A stretch of 64,000 nucleotides of DNA from Salinispora cortesiana. GTDB lineage: Bacteria; Actinomycetota; Actinomycetes; Mycobacteriales; Micromonosporaceae. A program made the position numbers and the translations under genes. The DNA is taken from NCBI RefSeq assembly GCF_000484695.1, contig NZ_AXVR01000025.1, positions 1-64,000 of the forward strand, given 5' to 3'. A model generated the notes under the pieces. It made no database searches. It was not told the DNA's origin and saw nothing but the letters and a program-made list of their open reading frames with translations. Shown one piece after another: positions 1-9,321 of the stretch; positions within the stretch are counted from its first letter, which is position 1, and each line of letters begins with the position of its first letter.

Positions 1-1164
<1,164 letters not shown>

Positions 1165-1446
1165 GAATGACCTTCCGGTGGCGAAGAGCGAGCACGGCAG
1201 GGTCGTCCGGCGTGGGGCGGAGCGCGGTGCCGGGCGAGTCGTTGAGCCCCCCGTGTCGCGGGCCAGCCGGTTGATGGCGGTCCGTGGCGCGTGGGCAGGG
1301 TGAATTGTAACGCTGTCCACGGCGATCATTCGGCGGCGCACGCCGGACCGCCGGTAGGACCGCCGATTTGGCGCGGATGTGGACTTTGAAAGGATGATAC
1401 CCGCATATGGTCGCGACCACCCCGGTCGTGCGGGAAGGGGACGAGA

Positions 1447-2256
1447 ATGGCCCGCTCGGTACCGGAGCCGCGGGAACTGCTGGAGATCGCGATCGAGGTG
1501 GCGCGGGAGGCAGCCGCGACGGCGTGCCGGATGCGCGGTCAGGGGGTCTCGGTGGCCGCGACCAAGAGCACCGTCACCGACGTGGTGACCGCTGCCGACC
1601 AGGCGGTGGAGCGGCAGGTGCACGATGCGCTGCGCCGGCTCCGGCCGGGAGACGCCGTGCTGGGTGAGGAGTATGGGGAGGCGGGCGCCGGTGCCGCCGT
1701 CCGATGGATCGTTGACCCCATCGACGGCACCGTCAACTACCTGTACGGCATTCCGCACAGTGCGGTCTCGCTCGCCGCTGAGGTGGACGGGGTGGTGGTC
1801 GCCGGGGTGGTGCGTAACGTCGTCACCGGTGAGGAGTGGACCGCGACCGTCGGTGACGGCGCCTGGCGGGACGGGCAACGGCTGCGCTGCTCCACCGAGC
1901 CAGAGCTGAGCCAGGCGCTGGTGGCCACCGGCTTCGGCTACGACCCTCGCCGTCGGCAGCACCAGGGCCGCGTGTTGGTCGAGCTGATTCCGCACATCCG
2001 CGACATCCGTCGGTTCGGCGCGGCGGCCCTCGATCTCTGCCTCGCCGCCGAGGGGCGGGTGGACGCCTACTACGAGAAGGGGCTCGCCGCCTGGGACCTC
2101 GCCGCGGGAGGACTGGTGGCCACCGAGGCCGGACTCCGGGTCGGTGGGTTGACCGGGGCGGCGGCCGGGCCGGATCTGGTGATCGCCGCGCCCCCGGAGC
2201 TCTTCGCGCCGCTGCACGACCGGCTGGTCGACCTCGACGCCGCCGGCGGCCCCTGA
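1447..2256 (+). CDS. suhB: Inositol monophosphatase family protein (SuhB-like)
   Basis: Mg2+-dependent phosphatase of the IMPase/FIG superfamily, probably acting on inositol-1-phosphate or a related sugar phosphate in the cytoplasm. All family motifs are present: the metal-binding GEEYGE (near residue 73), [12 protein letters not shown] (near 87) and AWDLAAGG (near 217). At 269 residues it has normal family length. The ATG is preceded by GGGGACGAGA as a plausible ribosome site. It diverges from sigA, as the M. tuberculosis pair suhB/sigA are neighbours. The exact substrate cannot be told from sequence; histidinol phosphatase and fructose-bisphosphatase activities also occur in this superfamily. 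Confidence 0.9.
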   Translation: MARSVPEPRELLEIAIEVAREAAATACRMRGQGVSVAATKSTVTDVVTAADQAVERQVHDALRRLRPGDAVLGEEYGEAGAGAAVRWIVDPIDGTVNYLYGIPHSAVSLAAEVDGVVVAGVVRNVVTGEEWTATVGDGAWRDGQRLRCSTEPELSQALVATGFGYDPRRRQHQGRVLVELIPHIRDIRRFGAAALDLCLAAEGRVDAYYEKGLAAWDLAAGGLVATEAGLRVGGLTGAAAGPDLVIAAPPELFAPLHDRLVDLDAAGGP

Positions 2257-2314
2257 GGACCGACCGACGGCGGTCTCGGAAGGCCGACCGGTGGGGCGCC
2301 ACCGGGAGTTTCGG

Positions 2315-2839
2315 TCACTCCTCCTGGACCGGGCAGGTGCCGGGCGGCGCCACCGGTGCCCCGAGGTCACCGAGGGACTGGTTGACCTCGGTTGTGGTGG
2401 CGAGTTGCTGGAAGGCGCTGCCCAGGATGATGTCCACGGTGGCGTCGGCGCGCTCCGGGTCAAACTCGACCGCGGCGTTGTTCAGGAAGTAGGCCCGCAG
2501 CAGGTGCGCCGAACCAACGCCCTTCGGCCCGTACTGCAGGACCGCGATGTCGTCGGTCTTTTCCGCGTCGCCGGTCTCCTCGATCTGGAACTTCCGATTT
2601 CGGAAGTCGTCGGAGACCTTGCTGGCGAGGCCCACCTGGTCGGTCCCATTGAGTATCTTGATCTTTACCTCGGCCGGTTCGCGGAGTGTGACGTCCGCCT
2701 CCGGCCAGCCCTCCTGGCAGCCGGCGCTGCGTCCCGCGTCGCTCTGCGTGTCCCGGACCAGGGCGACAACGGTGAAGATCAGCGCCAGGATCGCCAACAG
2801 GGCGACGACGACGAGTGCTCGCACTCGCGCAAAGCTCAT
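2315..2839 (-). CDS. Membrane-anchored LytR C-terminal domain protein (Rv2700/Cei-like)
   Basis: 174-residue protein with one N-terminal membrane segment ([20 protein letters not shown]) and an extracytoplasmic LytR_C domain (about residues 55-150, [15 protein letters not shown] onwards). The family is attached to LCP cell-wall ligases or found alone; the syntenic mycobacterial gene Rv2700 (cei) is needed for envelope integrity, which is the best guess here. The ATG giving [11 protein letters not shown] is chosen because the membrane segment then starts at residue 8; upstream in-frame starts would add an unrelated 41-residue extension. It is convergent with suhB and divergent from the DUF4193 gene. 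It has no LCP catalytic domain. Confidence 0.82.
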   Translation of the reverse strand: MSFARVRALVVVALLAILALIFTVVALVRDTQSDAGRSAGCQEGWPEADVTLREPAEVKIKILNGTDQVGLASKVSDDFRNRKFQIEETGDAEKTDDIAVLQYGPKGVGSAHLLRAYFLNNAAVEFDPERADATVDIILGSAFQQLATTTEVNQSLGDLGAPVAPPGTCPVQEE

Positions 2840-3255
2840 CAAGGTGCTCCCGGGACGGAGGAGGGTGACGGTCGTCAGCGGCGGGTGAAGCGCCCGAACG
2901 GCCATCCGGTACGCCGCTGAGGTTAACGGTTGTCCGGCGGCGGCGTGGAAACAGCCGGACATGCCGGCGTGCCGGCCGGGAACGAGGTAGTACTACCCCT
3001 ATCTTCATGTCGCCTGAGTCACATTGGGAACAACTTCCCGTGCGGAGGCGTACATCTCTTCCACGAGGGCGGTATACATGCCACGCCCGCAGTGGAGGTA
3101 AGGTACCGCGCTCGCTGGGGAGTTCTCTGGCGGCGTCGACCCGACTCCTGCCGGGTCGGGTGAACGACACAAGTGGTGGCCGCCCAGCGGAACCGAAACA
3201 ACGTCGTCCGGCGTTACAACCGGAAGCGACAACATCGATATGGGAGAGTGAACCG
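2840..3255. other. Intergenic region between divergent LytR_C and DUF4193 genes
   Basis: 416 bases with no gene I can support; it must hold both promoters. It contains a perfect 12-base palindrome (GGTAGTACTACC, 2986-2997) and a short stem-loop (arms ACCCGAC/GTCGGGT at 3139-3145 and 3155-3161) in the presumed leader of the DUF4193 gene. I could not fix either promoter. Confidence 0.5.
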
Positions 3256-3552
3256 ATGGCCACCGACTACGACGCCCCGCGTCGCGACGAGGTCGACCTC
3301 GGCGAGGACAGCCTGGAAGAGCTGAAGGCCCGGCGCGTCGACTCACAGTCGGGCGCCGTGGATGTGGACGAGGCCGAGGTGGCGGAGAGCTTCGAGCTGC
3401 CCGGCGCCGACCTGGCCGACGAGGAGCTGACGGTCAAGGTGCTGCCGATGCAGCAGGATGAGTTCCGTTGTGGGCGTTGCTTCCTGGTGCACCACCGCAG
3501 CCAGTTGGCAGCCCAACGCAACGGCGACCTCATCTGCCGCGAGTGCGTCTGA
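3256..3552 (+). CDS. DUF4193 family zinc-ribbon-like protein
   Basis: 98-residue acidic protein with a C-terminal pair of CxxC motifs (FRCGRCF and LICRECV, residues about 75-98) that should bind one zinc. It belongs to the actinobacterial DUF4193 family, whose mycobacterial member Rv2699c sits in the same place beside the LytR_C gene. The start is set by GGGAGAGTG six bases upstream of the ATG; longer in-frame openings run through the intergenic region. Function is unknown. Small size, acidity and zinc knuckles would fit a protein that binds a polymerase or another complex, but that is only a guess. Confidence 0.85.
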   Translation: MATDYDAPRRDEVDLGEDSLEELKARRVDSQSGAVDVDEAEVAESFELPGADLADEELTVKVLPMQQDEFRCGRCFLVHHRSQLAAQRNGDLICRECV

Positions 3553-3698
3553 CCGGGACGCGAATCGCACCACTGGCGGCGGCTCTGTGCTGGGGCCGCC
3601 GCACACCCCCCGGTCGCCCTGCGGCGACCCGGTGGGCAACGCCGCCCCCGTCCCGGCCGGCCGTCAGCGCGGCCTAGTCCAGCGGGAGGTCCGATGCC

Positions 3699-4490
3699 AT
3701 GACCGAGCCGGACCGCACCGAGCCGGACCGCACCGTCGACGAGCCGGTCGGTGCCGCCGACGGTCTCGGTGCCACCGTCGCGGAGCTGACCGCCGACGAC
3801 GTCCTGCCGGCTCGGCGTGGGCAGCTCCTCGGTCGCCTGGTCGGGCAGGCCCGGACCCGCGGGTTTGGTGACCTGTTCCGGCCGAGGTCGGCGCTCGGCT
3901 GGATGGTTGACACCATCGCCGAGGTCGCCCCACACGTGCCGGTCCGGGACCGGGCCACGCTTCGTCGGCACTTCCCGGACCTGGACGGTGAGGCGTTGGC
4001 CGAGCGCCTCGTCCGGAACGCCGCCCGGGCTGGCGCCGGAGTGGGCGCTGCCGGGGGTGGCGTCGCCGCTGTCGAATGGACGGTGCCCCCGAGCCTGCTC
4101 ACGGCGCCGGTACTGCTGGCCGCTGAGACGGTCGCGGTGGTCGCGATCGAACTGAAGCTGGTCGGCGAGCTGCACGAGGTGTACGGGGTGCCGCTGCCCG
4201 CCGGTGGCGCCCAGCGGGCGGTGGCGCTCGTCGTATCCTGGTCCGGGCGGCGCGGGATCAACCCGATGCGGCCGGGCGTTGGAGTGAGCGCGGTGTTGGG
4301 CGCCGCAGCCCGCCGTGAGCTGCGGGACCGGCTGGTCAGACGCTTCGGCCGCAACCTCACCACGCTGGGCCCGTTCCTCACCGGCGCCGCTGTCGCGAGC
4401 TACCTCAACCGACGGGCCACCCGCGCGGTGGCCGATCTCCTCCGCGCTGATCTCCGACGCCGGGCTGGGGCACCCCCCGACCCACCGTGA
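3699..4490 (+). CDS. Conserved hypothetical protein with hydrophobic core segments
   Basis: 263 residues, not assigned to a named family with confidence. The N-terminus carries a short duplicated EPDRT motif. Residues about 105-160 include two hydrophobic, Ala/Gly/Val-rich stretches (AGAGVGAAGGGVAAVEW and LLTAPVLLAAETVAVVAIEL), and another lies near 225-240, so membrane association is likely. The ATG follows GGGAGG at 9 bases. The gene is convergent with the DUF3093 gene and lies within the conserved block, which suggests a real, vertically inherited gene. I considered an EcsC-like fold but cannot show it. Confidence 0.65.
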   Translation: MTEPDRTEPDRTVDEPVGAADGLGATVAELTADDVLPARRGQLLGRLVGQARTRGFGDLFRPRSALGWMVDTIAEVAPHVPVRDRATLRRHFPDLDGEALAERLVRNAARAGAGVGAAGGGVAAVEWTVPPSLLTAPVLLAAETVAVVAIELKLVGELHEVYGVPLPAGGAQRAVALVVSWSGRRGINPMRPGVGVSAVLGAAARRELRDRLVRRFGRNLTTLGPFLTGAAVASYLNRRATRAVADLLRADLRRRAGAPPDPP

Positions 4491-4554
4491 GCCCCGGGCG
4501 GTCGGTGTGACCCTGTTCGGGGAGCCGCTGGCCGCCGGTTGAACCCGGGCCGAC

Positions 4555-5253
4555 TCAGTCGTGACCGGTGTGGGCCGCGTCCTGACCGGTGTCGGCCGCG
4601 TCCTGATCGGTGTGGGCCGCGTCCTGACCGGTGTGGGCCGCGTCCTGACCGGTGTGGGCCGCGTCCTGATCGGTGTGGGTGGTGTCCTGACCGGTGTGGG
4701 CCGCGTCCTGATCGGTGTGGGTGGTGTCCTGACCGGTGTCGGCCGGGTCCTGACCGGTGTCGGCCGTGTTCCGACCGGTGTGGGCCGCATCCCGGGCGGC
4801 GAGGAGTGCCTCCGCCAACTTCACCGGCCGCCGGGTGCTCACCACCCAGAACGGGGTCGGGTCAGCCGGGTCGTCGAGTACCACCTGCACGGCGCCGGGG
4901 ATCCACGGCCGTTGGATCACGAATGCCAGTGGGTCTGCGCCGACGCCGAGCACCTCACGCCGCCCGGCGGCGTCCAATGGGATGACATCGGCGACGAATC
5001 GGGCCGGCAGCCGCGCATCGTCCACCCTCAGCTCGCCGTCGTCAACCGCCACCCGGATCCGGCCCAGCCAGAGCAGGCTCGCCAGGCACGCCGGGAGCAG
5101 CAGCACGAACGGCAGCCACGCCCGGACGCCCGACGCGCCCATCCAGATCTCGGTAGCGAGTAGCCCGGCCACGGCGAATCCGCCCAACCAGAGCCACCAC
5201 GGCAGATCCAGCCGTTCGGCGTAGCGGGCAGCCGGGGACGAGGAGACGCGCAC
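4555..5253 (-). CDS. DUF3093 family membrane protein with heptapeptide-repeat tail
   Basis: 232 residues. Residues about 18-65 form two membrane segments (LWLGGFAVAGLLATEIWM and LPFVLLLPACLASLLWLG), followed by the soluble DUF3093 domain to about residue 150; the M. tuberculosis homologue Rv2698 lies beside dut as here. The last third is odd: eleven copies of a degenerate seven-residue unit (DAAHTGQ, DTTHTDQ, DPADTGQ) that ends the protein. The GTG start is chosen because VRVSSSPAARYAERL precedes the first membrane helix as in the family; upstream sequence is antisense to dut. Function unknown. The repeat tail is hydrophilic and almost certainly unstructured. Confidence 0.8.
   Translation of the reverse strand: MRVSSSPAARYAERLDLPWWLWLGGFAVAGLLATEIWMGASGVRAWLPFVLLLPACLASLLWLGRIRVAVDDGELRVDDARLPARFVADVIPLDAAGRREVLGVGADPLAFVIQRPWIPGAVQVVLDDPADPTPFWVVSTRRPVKLAEALLAARDAAHTGRNTADTGQDPADTGQDTTHTDQDAAHTGQDTTHTDQDAAHTGQDAAHTGQDAAHTDQDAADTGQDAAHTGHD
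4558..4791. repeat. 21-bp minisatellite encoding heptapeptide units
   Basis: About eleven tandem 21-bp units with the core GACCGGTGTGGGCCGCGTCCT and variants (TGATCGG, GTCGG, GTGGTGTCC). It lies in frame at the 3' end of the DUF3093 gene. The unit length is a multiple of three, so copy-number change alters protein length without a frameshift. There are no spacers, so it is not a CRISPR. Confidence 0.9.
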
Positions 5254-5335
5254 GAGATGAAGGGTACGGCGCGTGCCGCGGGGAGTACCGGGCAGGATGG
5301 GCAGGTCACCCAGGAACCGGATGGAAGAGGGAACC

Positions 5336-5842
5336 GTGACCGATGTCGTACCCGTGCCTGTGCGGCAGCTCGACCCTGAGCTGCCGCTCCCTGCGTACGC
5401 CCATCCCGGCGATGCGGGGGCGGACCTGGTGGCCGCCGCGGATGTGGAGCTGCCCCCCGGTGGCCGGGCCCTGGTGCCGACCGGGGTAGCCATCGCGCTG
5501 CCCGAGGGTTATGTAGGCCTGGTCCATCCCCGTTCGGGTCTGGCGGCTCGGCTCGGCGTGACCGTGCTCAACGCGCCCGGTACGGTCGACGCCGGCTACC
5601 GGGGTGAGATCCTGGTCAACCTGATCAACCATGATCGAGAGGCGGTGGCTCGGATCGCTCGCGGTGACCGCATCGCACAGCTGGTCGTGCAGCGGGTGGC
5701 TCGGGCGCGGTTCCAGCCGGCGGCGGAGCTGCCCGCGTCCCAGCGGGGCGCCGGCGGGCACGGCTCCACCGGCGGTCACGCCGGCCTGGGGTCGGCCACC
5801 GCGGCCACCGACGGCCGGCAGCCGGTGCCGGAGGCGTCGTGA
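5336..5842 (+). CDS. dut: Deoxyuridine 5'-triphosphate nucleotidohydrolase (dUTPase)
   Basis: Hydrolyses dUTP to dUMP and pyrophosphate, keeping uracil out of DNA and feeding dTMP synthesis; homotrimeric. All five motifs are present: [38 protein letters not shown] and the C-terminal arm [10 protein letters not shown]. At 168 residues it is slightly long because of an Ala/Thr-rich tail after motif 5. The GTG start is fixed by GGAAGAGGGAACC just upstream; an earlier in-frame GTG would add 21 residues of poor match. Divergent from the DUF3093 gene. Confidence 0.96.
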   Translation: MTDVVPVPVRQLDPELPLPAYAHPGDAGADLVAAADVELPPGGRALVPTGVAIALPEGYVGLVHPRSGLAARLGVTVLNAPGTVDAGYRGEILVNLINHDREAVARIARGDRIAQLVVQRVARARFQPAAELPASQRGAGGHGSTGGHAGLGSATAATDGRQPVPEAS

Positions 5843-5924
5843 CACCCGGCGCGGACGCATCGCCGGTAGCGAGGGAAAGTGACAGGGTGGGCGTGAACAG
5901 CGTGAACAGCGGAGGGTGTACGCA

Positions 5925-6593
5925 GTGATCTTCTCCCGAAAGCGGGCCGATGCCGAACGACGCCCGCGCGACGAGCGGCCCGAGGCCCAGGAGGGGCGCG
6001 AGGCGACGAGTTCGGCCACGCCGGCCCCCGGCCCCTACGACGTGACCGAGGCGCCGGCCGGGGTGCAGCGGCTCGACCTGGGGAGCCTGCAGATTCCCGC
6101 GGTCGGCGGGGTCGAGGTGCGGGTGCAGGCCGATCCGCAGGGCGCTGTCCAGCAGGTGGTGCTCGTGCACGGGCAGAACGCGCTTCAGCTCGGGGTCTTC
6201 GCCGCCCCGCGCAGCGCGGGCATCTGGGACGAGGTACGCGAGGAGATCCACCAGTCCCTGTCCAACGACGGCGCCACCACCGAGGAGGTCACGGGTGCGT
6301 ACGGCGTCGAGCTACGGGCCCAGGTCCCTACCCAGGACGGCCGTACCGACCTGCGCTTTGTCGGCATCGACGGGCCGCGCTGGATGGTCCGCGCCGTCTA
6401 CCAGGGCAAGGCGGCGACCGAGCCGGATGCGGCCGGCCCGCTGACCGTCTGTCTCGAGGGCCTCGTCGTTGACCGGGGACAGGAGGCGCGGCCGGTGCGG
6501 GAGCCGCTGCCGCTGCGCCTGCCCCGGGAGGCCGCCGAACAGGCGGCCGCGGACGGCTCCGCCGCCGAGCCGAAGCCGACCCCGCAGGCCTGA
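5925..6593 (+). CDS. DUF3710 family protein
   Basis: 222-residue cytoplasmic protein of the actinobacterial DUF3710 family. A charged N-terminal 35 residues is followed by the conserved domain (about 40-190, with YDVTEAPAGVQRLDLGSLQI and RFVGIDGPRWMVRAVYQGKA) and an Ala/Pro-rich tail. GTG at 5925 is preferred over one nine bases upstream because GGAGGG lies 8 bases before it. It follows dut by 82 bases and precedes the OB-fold gene, the order seen in other actinomycetes. No biochemical role is known to me. Confidence 0.85.
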   Translation: MIFSRKRADAERRPRDERPEAQEGREATSSATPAPGPYDVTEAPAGVQRLDLGSLQIPAVGGVEVRVQADPQGAVQQVVLVHGQNALQLGVFAAPRSAGIWDEVREEIHQSLSNDGATTEEVTGAYGVELRAQVPTQDGRTDLRFVGIDGPRWMVRAVYQGKAATEPDAAGPLTVCLEGLVVDRGQEARPVREPLPLRLPREAAEQAAADGSAAEPKPTPQA

Positions 6594-6719
6594 CGCTACT
6601 CCACCAATCGCTGGCATCCACTCCGTCGGCGTACGCTGGCGGAGCGGTCCCGGCGTGCGGTGGGCCGCTCCACCGCCGGCCCCGGGCCGGCCCAGCCCGG
6701 AAAGGGTGACGCGGAGGTC

Positions 6720-7100
6720 ATGTCGACCGACGAGCGGCGGGGATCGCTGCGGCGCGTGCTGCGTCGGCTCACCGCCAGCGAGGCGGAGATCGAGGCGCAG
6801 GAGCTGCTCCGGGAGAGCGCCGAACACGGCGGCATGCCGGCCCGCCAGTGCTGCCGAGGCCAACTGGTCGCGGTCTCCGGCCGGCTCCGCACCGTGGTCT
6901 ACACGCCGCGGACCAACCAGCCGACGTTGGAGGCGGACCTGTACGACGGTAGCGACGTGGTGACCCTGGTGTGGCTGGGCCGGCGGCACATCGCCGGCAT
7001 CGAACCGGGCCGGCACCTGACCGCTCGAGGCCGGGTCGCCATCCGAGGTGACCGTAAGGTCATCTACAACCCGTACTACGAGTTGGAGCCGCCGAAGTGA
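6720..7100 (+). CDS. OB-fold nucleic-acid-binding protein (Rv2694c-like)
   Basis: 126 residues with an OB-fold (about 35-120; GQLVAVSGRLRTVVYTP, TLEADLYDGSDVVTLVWLG, GRHLTARGRVAIRGDRKVIYN) resembling the anticodon/ssDNA-binding type. It is a standalone domain and could act in DNA repair or RNA binding; family members are conserved next to the DUF3159 gene. The start ATG follows GACGCGGAGGTC. Its stop overlaps the next start (GTGA), so the two are probably translated together. Confidence 0.8.
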   Translation: MSTDERRGSLRRVLRRLTASEAEIEAQELLRESAEHGGMPARQCCRGQLVAVSGRLRTVVYTPRTNQPTLEADLYDGSDVVTLVWLGRRHIAGIEPGRHLTARGRVAIRGDRKVIYNPYYELEPPK

Positions 7101-7786
7101 CGACGGGACAGCGCCCGACGGCGCAGCCGGGCACGGGAGAGGAGGAGCCGCTCCCGACGATCGCCGAGCAGATGGCCGACCAGCTGGGGGGCTGGCGCGG
7201 GTTGCTGGAGTCCAGCATCCCGGTGGTCGTCTTCGTGGTCGCCAACATCCTCGGTGAGCTGCGCCCGGCTGTGGTCGCCGCGGTGGCGGTCGCGGTGTTC
7301 ATCGCGGTGCTGCGGCTGGCCCAGCGGCGGCCGGTGCGGCACGCGGTGAACGGGCTGTTCGGGATCGCGATCGGCGCGGCGATCGCCTGGCGCACCGGTG
7401 ATGAGCGGGACTTCTATCTGCCCGGCATCCTCTACGGCATCGGTTATGGCCTGGTGCTGCTGGGCTCGGCGGCGATCCGGCAGCCCCTGGTCGGCTGGAT
7501 CTGGTCGGTCCTGGTCGCCAAGGGCGCCTCCGAGTGGCGGCAGGACCCGCTCCTGGTGCGGACCTTCACCCGGTTGACCGTGCTCTGGGGAGTGGTCTGG
7601 CTGGCGAAGGTCGGGGTGCAGGCCGGGCTCTACCTCGCCCGCCAGGACACCGCGCTCGGCATCGCCCGGCTTCTGCTCGGCTACCCGCCGTACGTGCTGC
7701 TCCTGCTGATCACGGTCTGGACGGTGCGTCGGGTGACCCGGCACAACCCCCAAGCCCCCCTGACGCCCCAGAACCCGGTCGAGTAA
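7097..7786 (+). CDS. DUF3159 integral membrane protein
   Basis: 229 residues with about six hydrophobic segments between residues 35 and 215 (SSIPVVVFVVANILGEL; VVAAVAVAVFIAVLRLA; GLFGIAIGAAIAW; GIGYGLVLLGSAAI; further helices near 160 and 195) and short hydrophilic ends. Belongs to the actinobacterial DUF3159 family, function unknown. It is translationally coupled to the OB-fold gene and convergent with the potassium regulator ceoC, 15 bases away. Its place beside K+ transport genes is conserved, but a direct link to potassium is inference. Confidence 0.85.
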   Translation: MTTGQRPTAQPGTGEEEPLPTIAEQMADQLGGWRGLLESSIPVVVFVVANILGELRPAVVAAVAVAVFIAVLRLAQRRPVRHAVNGLFGIAIGAAIAWRTGDERDFYLPGILYGIGYGLVLLGSAAIRQPLVGWIWSVLVAKGASEWRQDPLLVRTFTRLTVLWGVVWLAKVGVQAGLYLARQDTALGIARLLLGYPPYVLLLLITVWTVRRVTRHNPQAPLTPQNPVE

Positions 7787-7801
7787 CGGCCGGCCGCGGG
7801 C

Positions 7802-8497
7802 TCAGCAGGCCTTGCGGGTCCGCTCGACGCTGTCCGGACCGAGCACCACCGTCCGGACGGAGTCCTCCACCTCCGCCGTACAGACAAAGATCAGCTCGTC
7901 GCCGGCCTCGATCGGGTCGTCCGGGCTGGGCACCAGCACCCGCTTGCCGCGGAGGATCGCCACCAGCGCCGCGTCGCGGGGCAGCGGCACCTCCCGCAGC
8001 GGATGACCGACGTACGGGGCGCTTGTCGGCAGCGTGATCTCGACCAGGTTCGCCTCGCCCTGCCGGAAGGTCATCAGTCGGACCAGGTCGCCGACGGTCA
8101 CCGCCTCCTCTACCAGGGCGGCCATCACCCGCGGCTTGCTGACCGCCACGTCCACCCCCCACTGCTCGGTGAAGAGCCACTCGTTCTCGGCCCGATTGAT
8201 CCGGGCGACCACCCGGGGCACCGCGAACTCGGTCTTGGCCAGCAGCGATACCACCAGGTTGACCTTGTCGTCCCCGGTGGCGGCGACCACCACGTCGCGG
8301 TTGGCCAGCTCGGCCTCCTCCAAGCTGGTCAGCTCACAGGCGTCGGCCAGCACCCACTCCGCGTCCGGTACCCGGTCCGGCCGGAGCATCGTGGGCTGCC
8401 GCTCGATCAGCGTCACCTGGTGGCCGTTCTCGATCAGCTCCTGGGCGATGGAGCGGCCCACGTTTCCGGCGCCGGCGATGGCGACCCGCATGGTCAC
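7802..8497 (-). CDS. ceoC: TrkA-type potassium uptake regulatory protein (CeoC-like)
   Basis: 231 residues: RCK/TrkA N-terminal NAD(H)-binding domain (GAGNVGRSIAQEL, residues 8-20; acidic strand end LIERQP) and a C-terminal TrkA_C domain (about 140-225). These cytoplasmic subunits gate Trk/Ktr-type or other K+ transporters in response to nucleotide ligands. The GTG start overlaps the stop of the upstream paralogue (GTGA) and has GGAAGGGGGG before it, so the two form one operon. The pair corresponds to mycobacterial ceoB/ceoC. No Trk or Ktr membrane subunit is present nearby; the divergent KimA-like permease is the likely partner (inference). Confidence 0.9.
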   Translation of the reverse strand: MTMRVAIAGAGNVGRSIAQELIENGHQVTLIERQPTMLRPDRVPDAEWVLADACELTSLEEAELANRDVVVAATGDDKVNLVVSLLAKTEFAVPRVVARINRAENEWLFTEQWGVDVAVSKPRVMAALVEEAVTVGDLVRLMTFRQGEANLVEITLPTSAPYVGHPLREVPLPRDAALVAILRGKRVLVPSPDDPIEAGDELIFVCTAEVEDSVRTVVLGPDSVERTRKAC

Positions 8498-9159
8498 TGC
8501 CCCCCTTCCAGCGGCAACGCCGCCACCGACGTGACCGCGTTGACGATGTCGTCGGTGACCAGCATGAAGATCTGGTCACCCTCCTGCACGACGGTGCTCA
8601 GCGTCGGCAACGTGCCGATGCCGAACCGGGTGAGGTACGCCACCCGGGCGCCGGTCGTCTTCTCCAGCGCCAGCACCGACTGGCCGACCCAGTCCTTGTG
8701 CACCGGGACCTCCACGATCGAGACGGTGCTCGTCGGGTCCCGGAACAAGGCCTCGTTGCCGTCCGGCACCAGGTGCCGCAGCATCCGGTCGGCGGTCCAT
8801 CGGACGGTGGCCACCGTCGGGATGCCGAGGCGCTCATAGACCTGGGCTCGCCGCGGGTCGTAGATGCGCGCCGCGACGCGGGTGACACCGAAGGCTTCCC
8901 GAGCCAGCCGAGCGGAGATGATGTTGGAGTTGTCGCCGCTGGAGACGGCCGCGAACGCGTCCGCCCGCTGGATGCCGGCCTGTCGGAGCACCTCCCCGTC
9001 GAAGCCGGCGCCGGTCACCGTGATGCCGGCGAAGTCCGGGCCGAGTCGGCGGAAGGCGTCGGAATTCTGGTCGACGACCGCTACCGAGTGCCCGTGGGCC
9101 TCCAGACCGTGCGCGAGGGTCGCTCCGACCCGCCCACAGCCCATGATCACCACATGCAC
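8494..9159 (-). CDS. ceoB: TrkA-type potassium uptake regulatory protein (CeoB-like)
   Basis: 221 residues, paralogous to the downstream gene: N-terminal Rossmann fold (MGCGRVGATLAHGL, acidic AVVDQN) and C-terminal TrkA_C domain (TSTVSIVEVPVHKDW to the end). The GTG start is decided by GAGGAGGGG seven bases upstream. First gene of the ceoB-ceoC operon and divergent from the permease gene 162 bases away. Having two RCK proteins next to one permease is typical of actinobacteria. Ligand preference (NADH, ATP or c-di-AMP) cannot be read from sequence. Confidence 0.9.
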   Translation of the reverse strand: MHVVIMGCGRVGATLAHGLEAHGHSVAVVDQNSDAFRRLGPDFAGITVTGAGFDGEVLRQAGIQRADAFAAVSSGDNSNIISARLAREAFGVTRVAARIYDPRRAQVYERLGIPTVATVRWTADRMLRHLVPDGNEALFRDPTSTVSIVEVPVHKDWVGQSVLALEKTTGARVAYLTRFGIGTLPTLSTVVQEGDQIFMLVTDDIVNAVTSVAALPLEGGQ

Positions 9160-9321
9160 CGTGCCCCTCCTCAACATCCGCCCGCACCAGCCGTTGCGGC
9201 TGTTGGACGAGCCTGTCACGTTCCCGGGGGCGGACGCGGACCGACGGTACTCCGTGCGTACGCCCTCCGGTGTCCGGCCACCCGGGCGTGGGTGTGGGCG
9301 AGGGTCGTACGCTTGGCGGTT

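Noticed and set aside
2986-2997. Operator palindrome GGTAGTACTACC
   Set aside because: Perfect but short and with no regulator gene nearby; kept only as a note in the intergenic entry.
4558-4791. CRISPR-like array
   Set aside because: Units are contiguous 21-bp coding repeats with no spacers and no cas genes.
9160-9321. ydaO c-di-AMP riboswitch before the KimA-like gene
   Set aside because: The gap is short and I could not find the conserved core; only the gene family suggested it.
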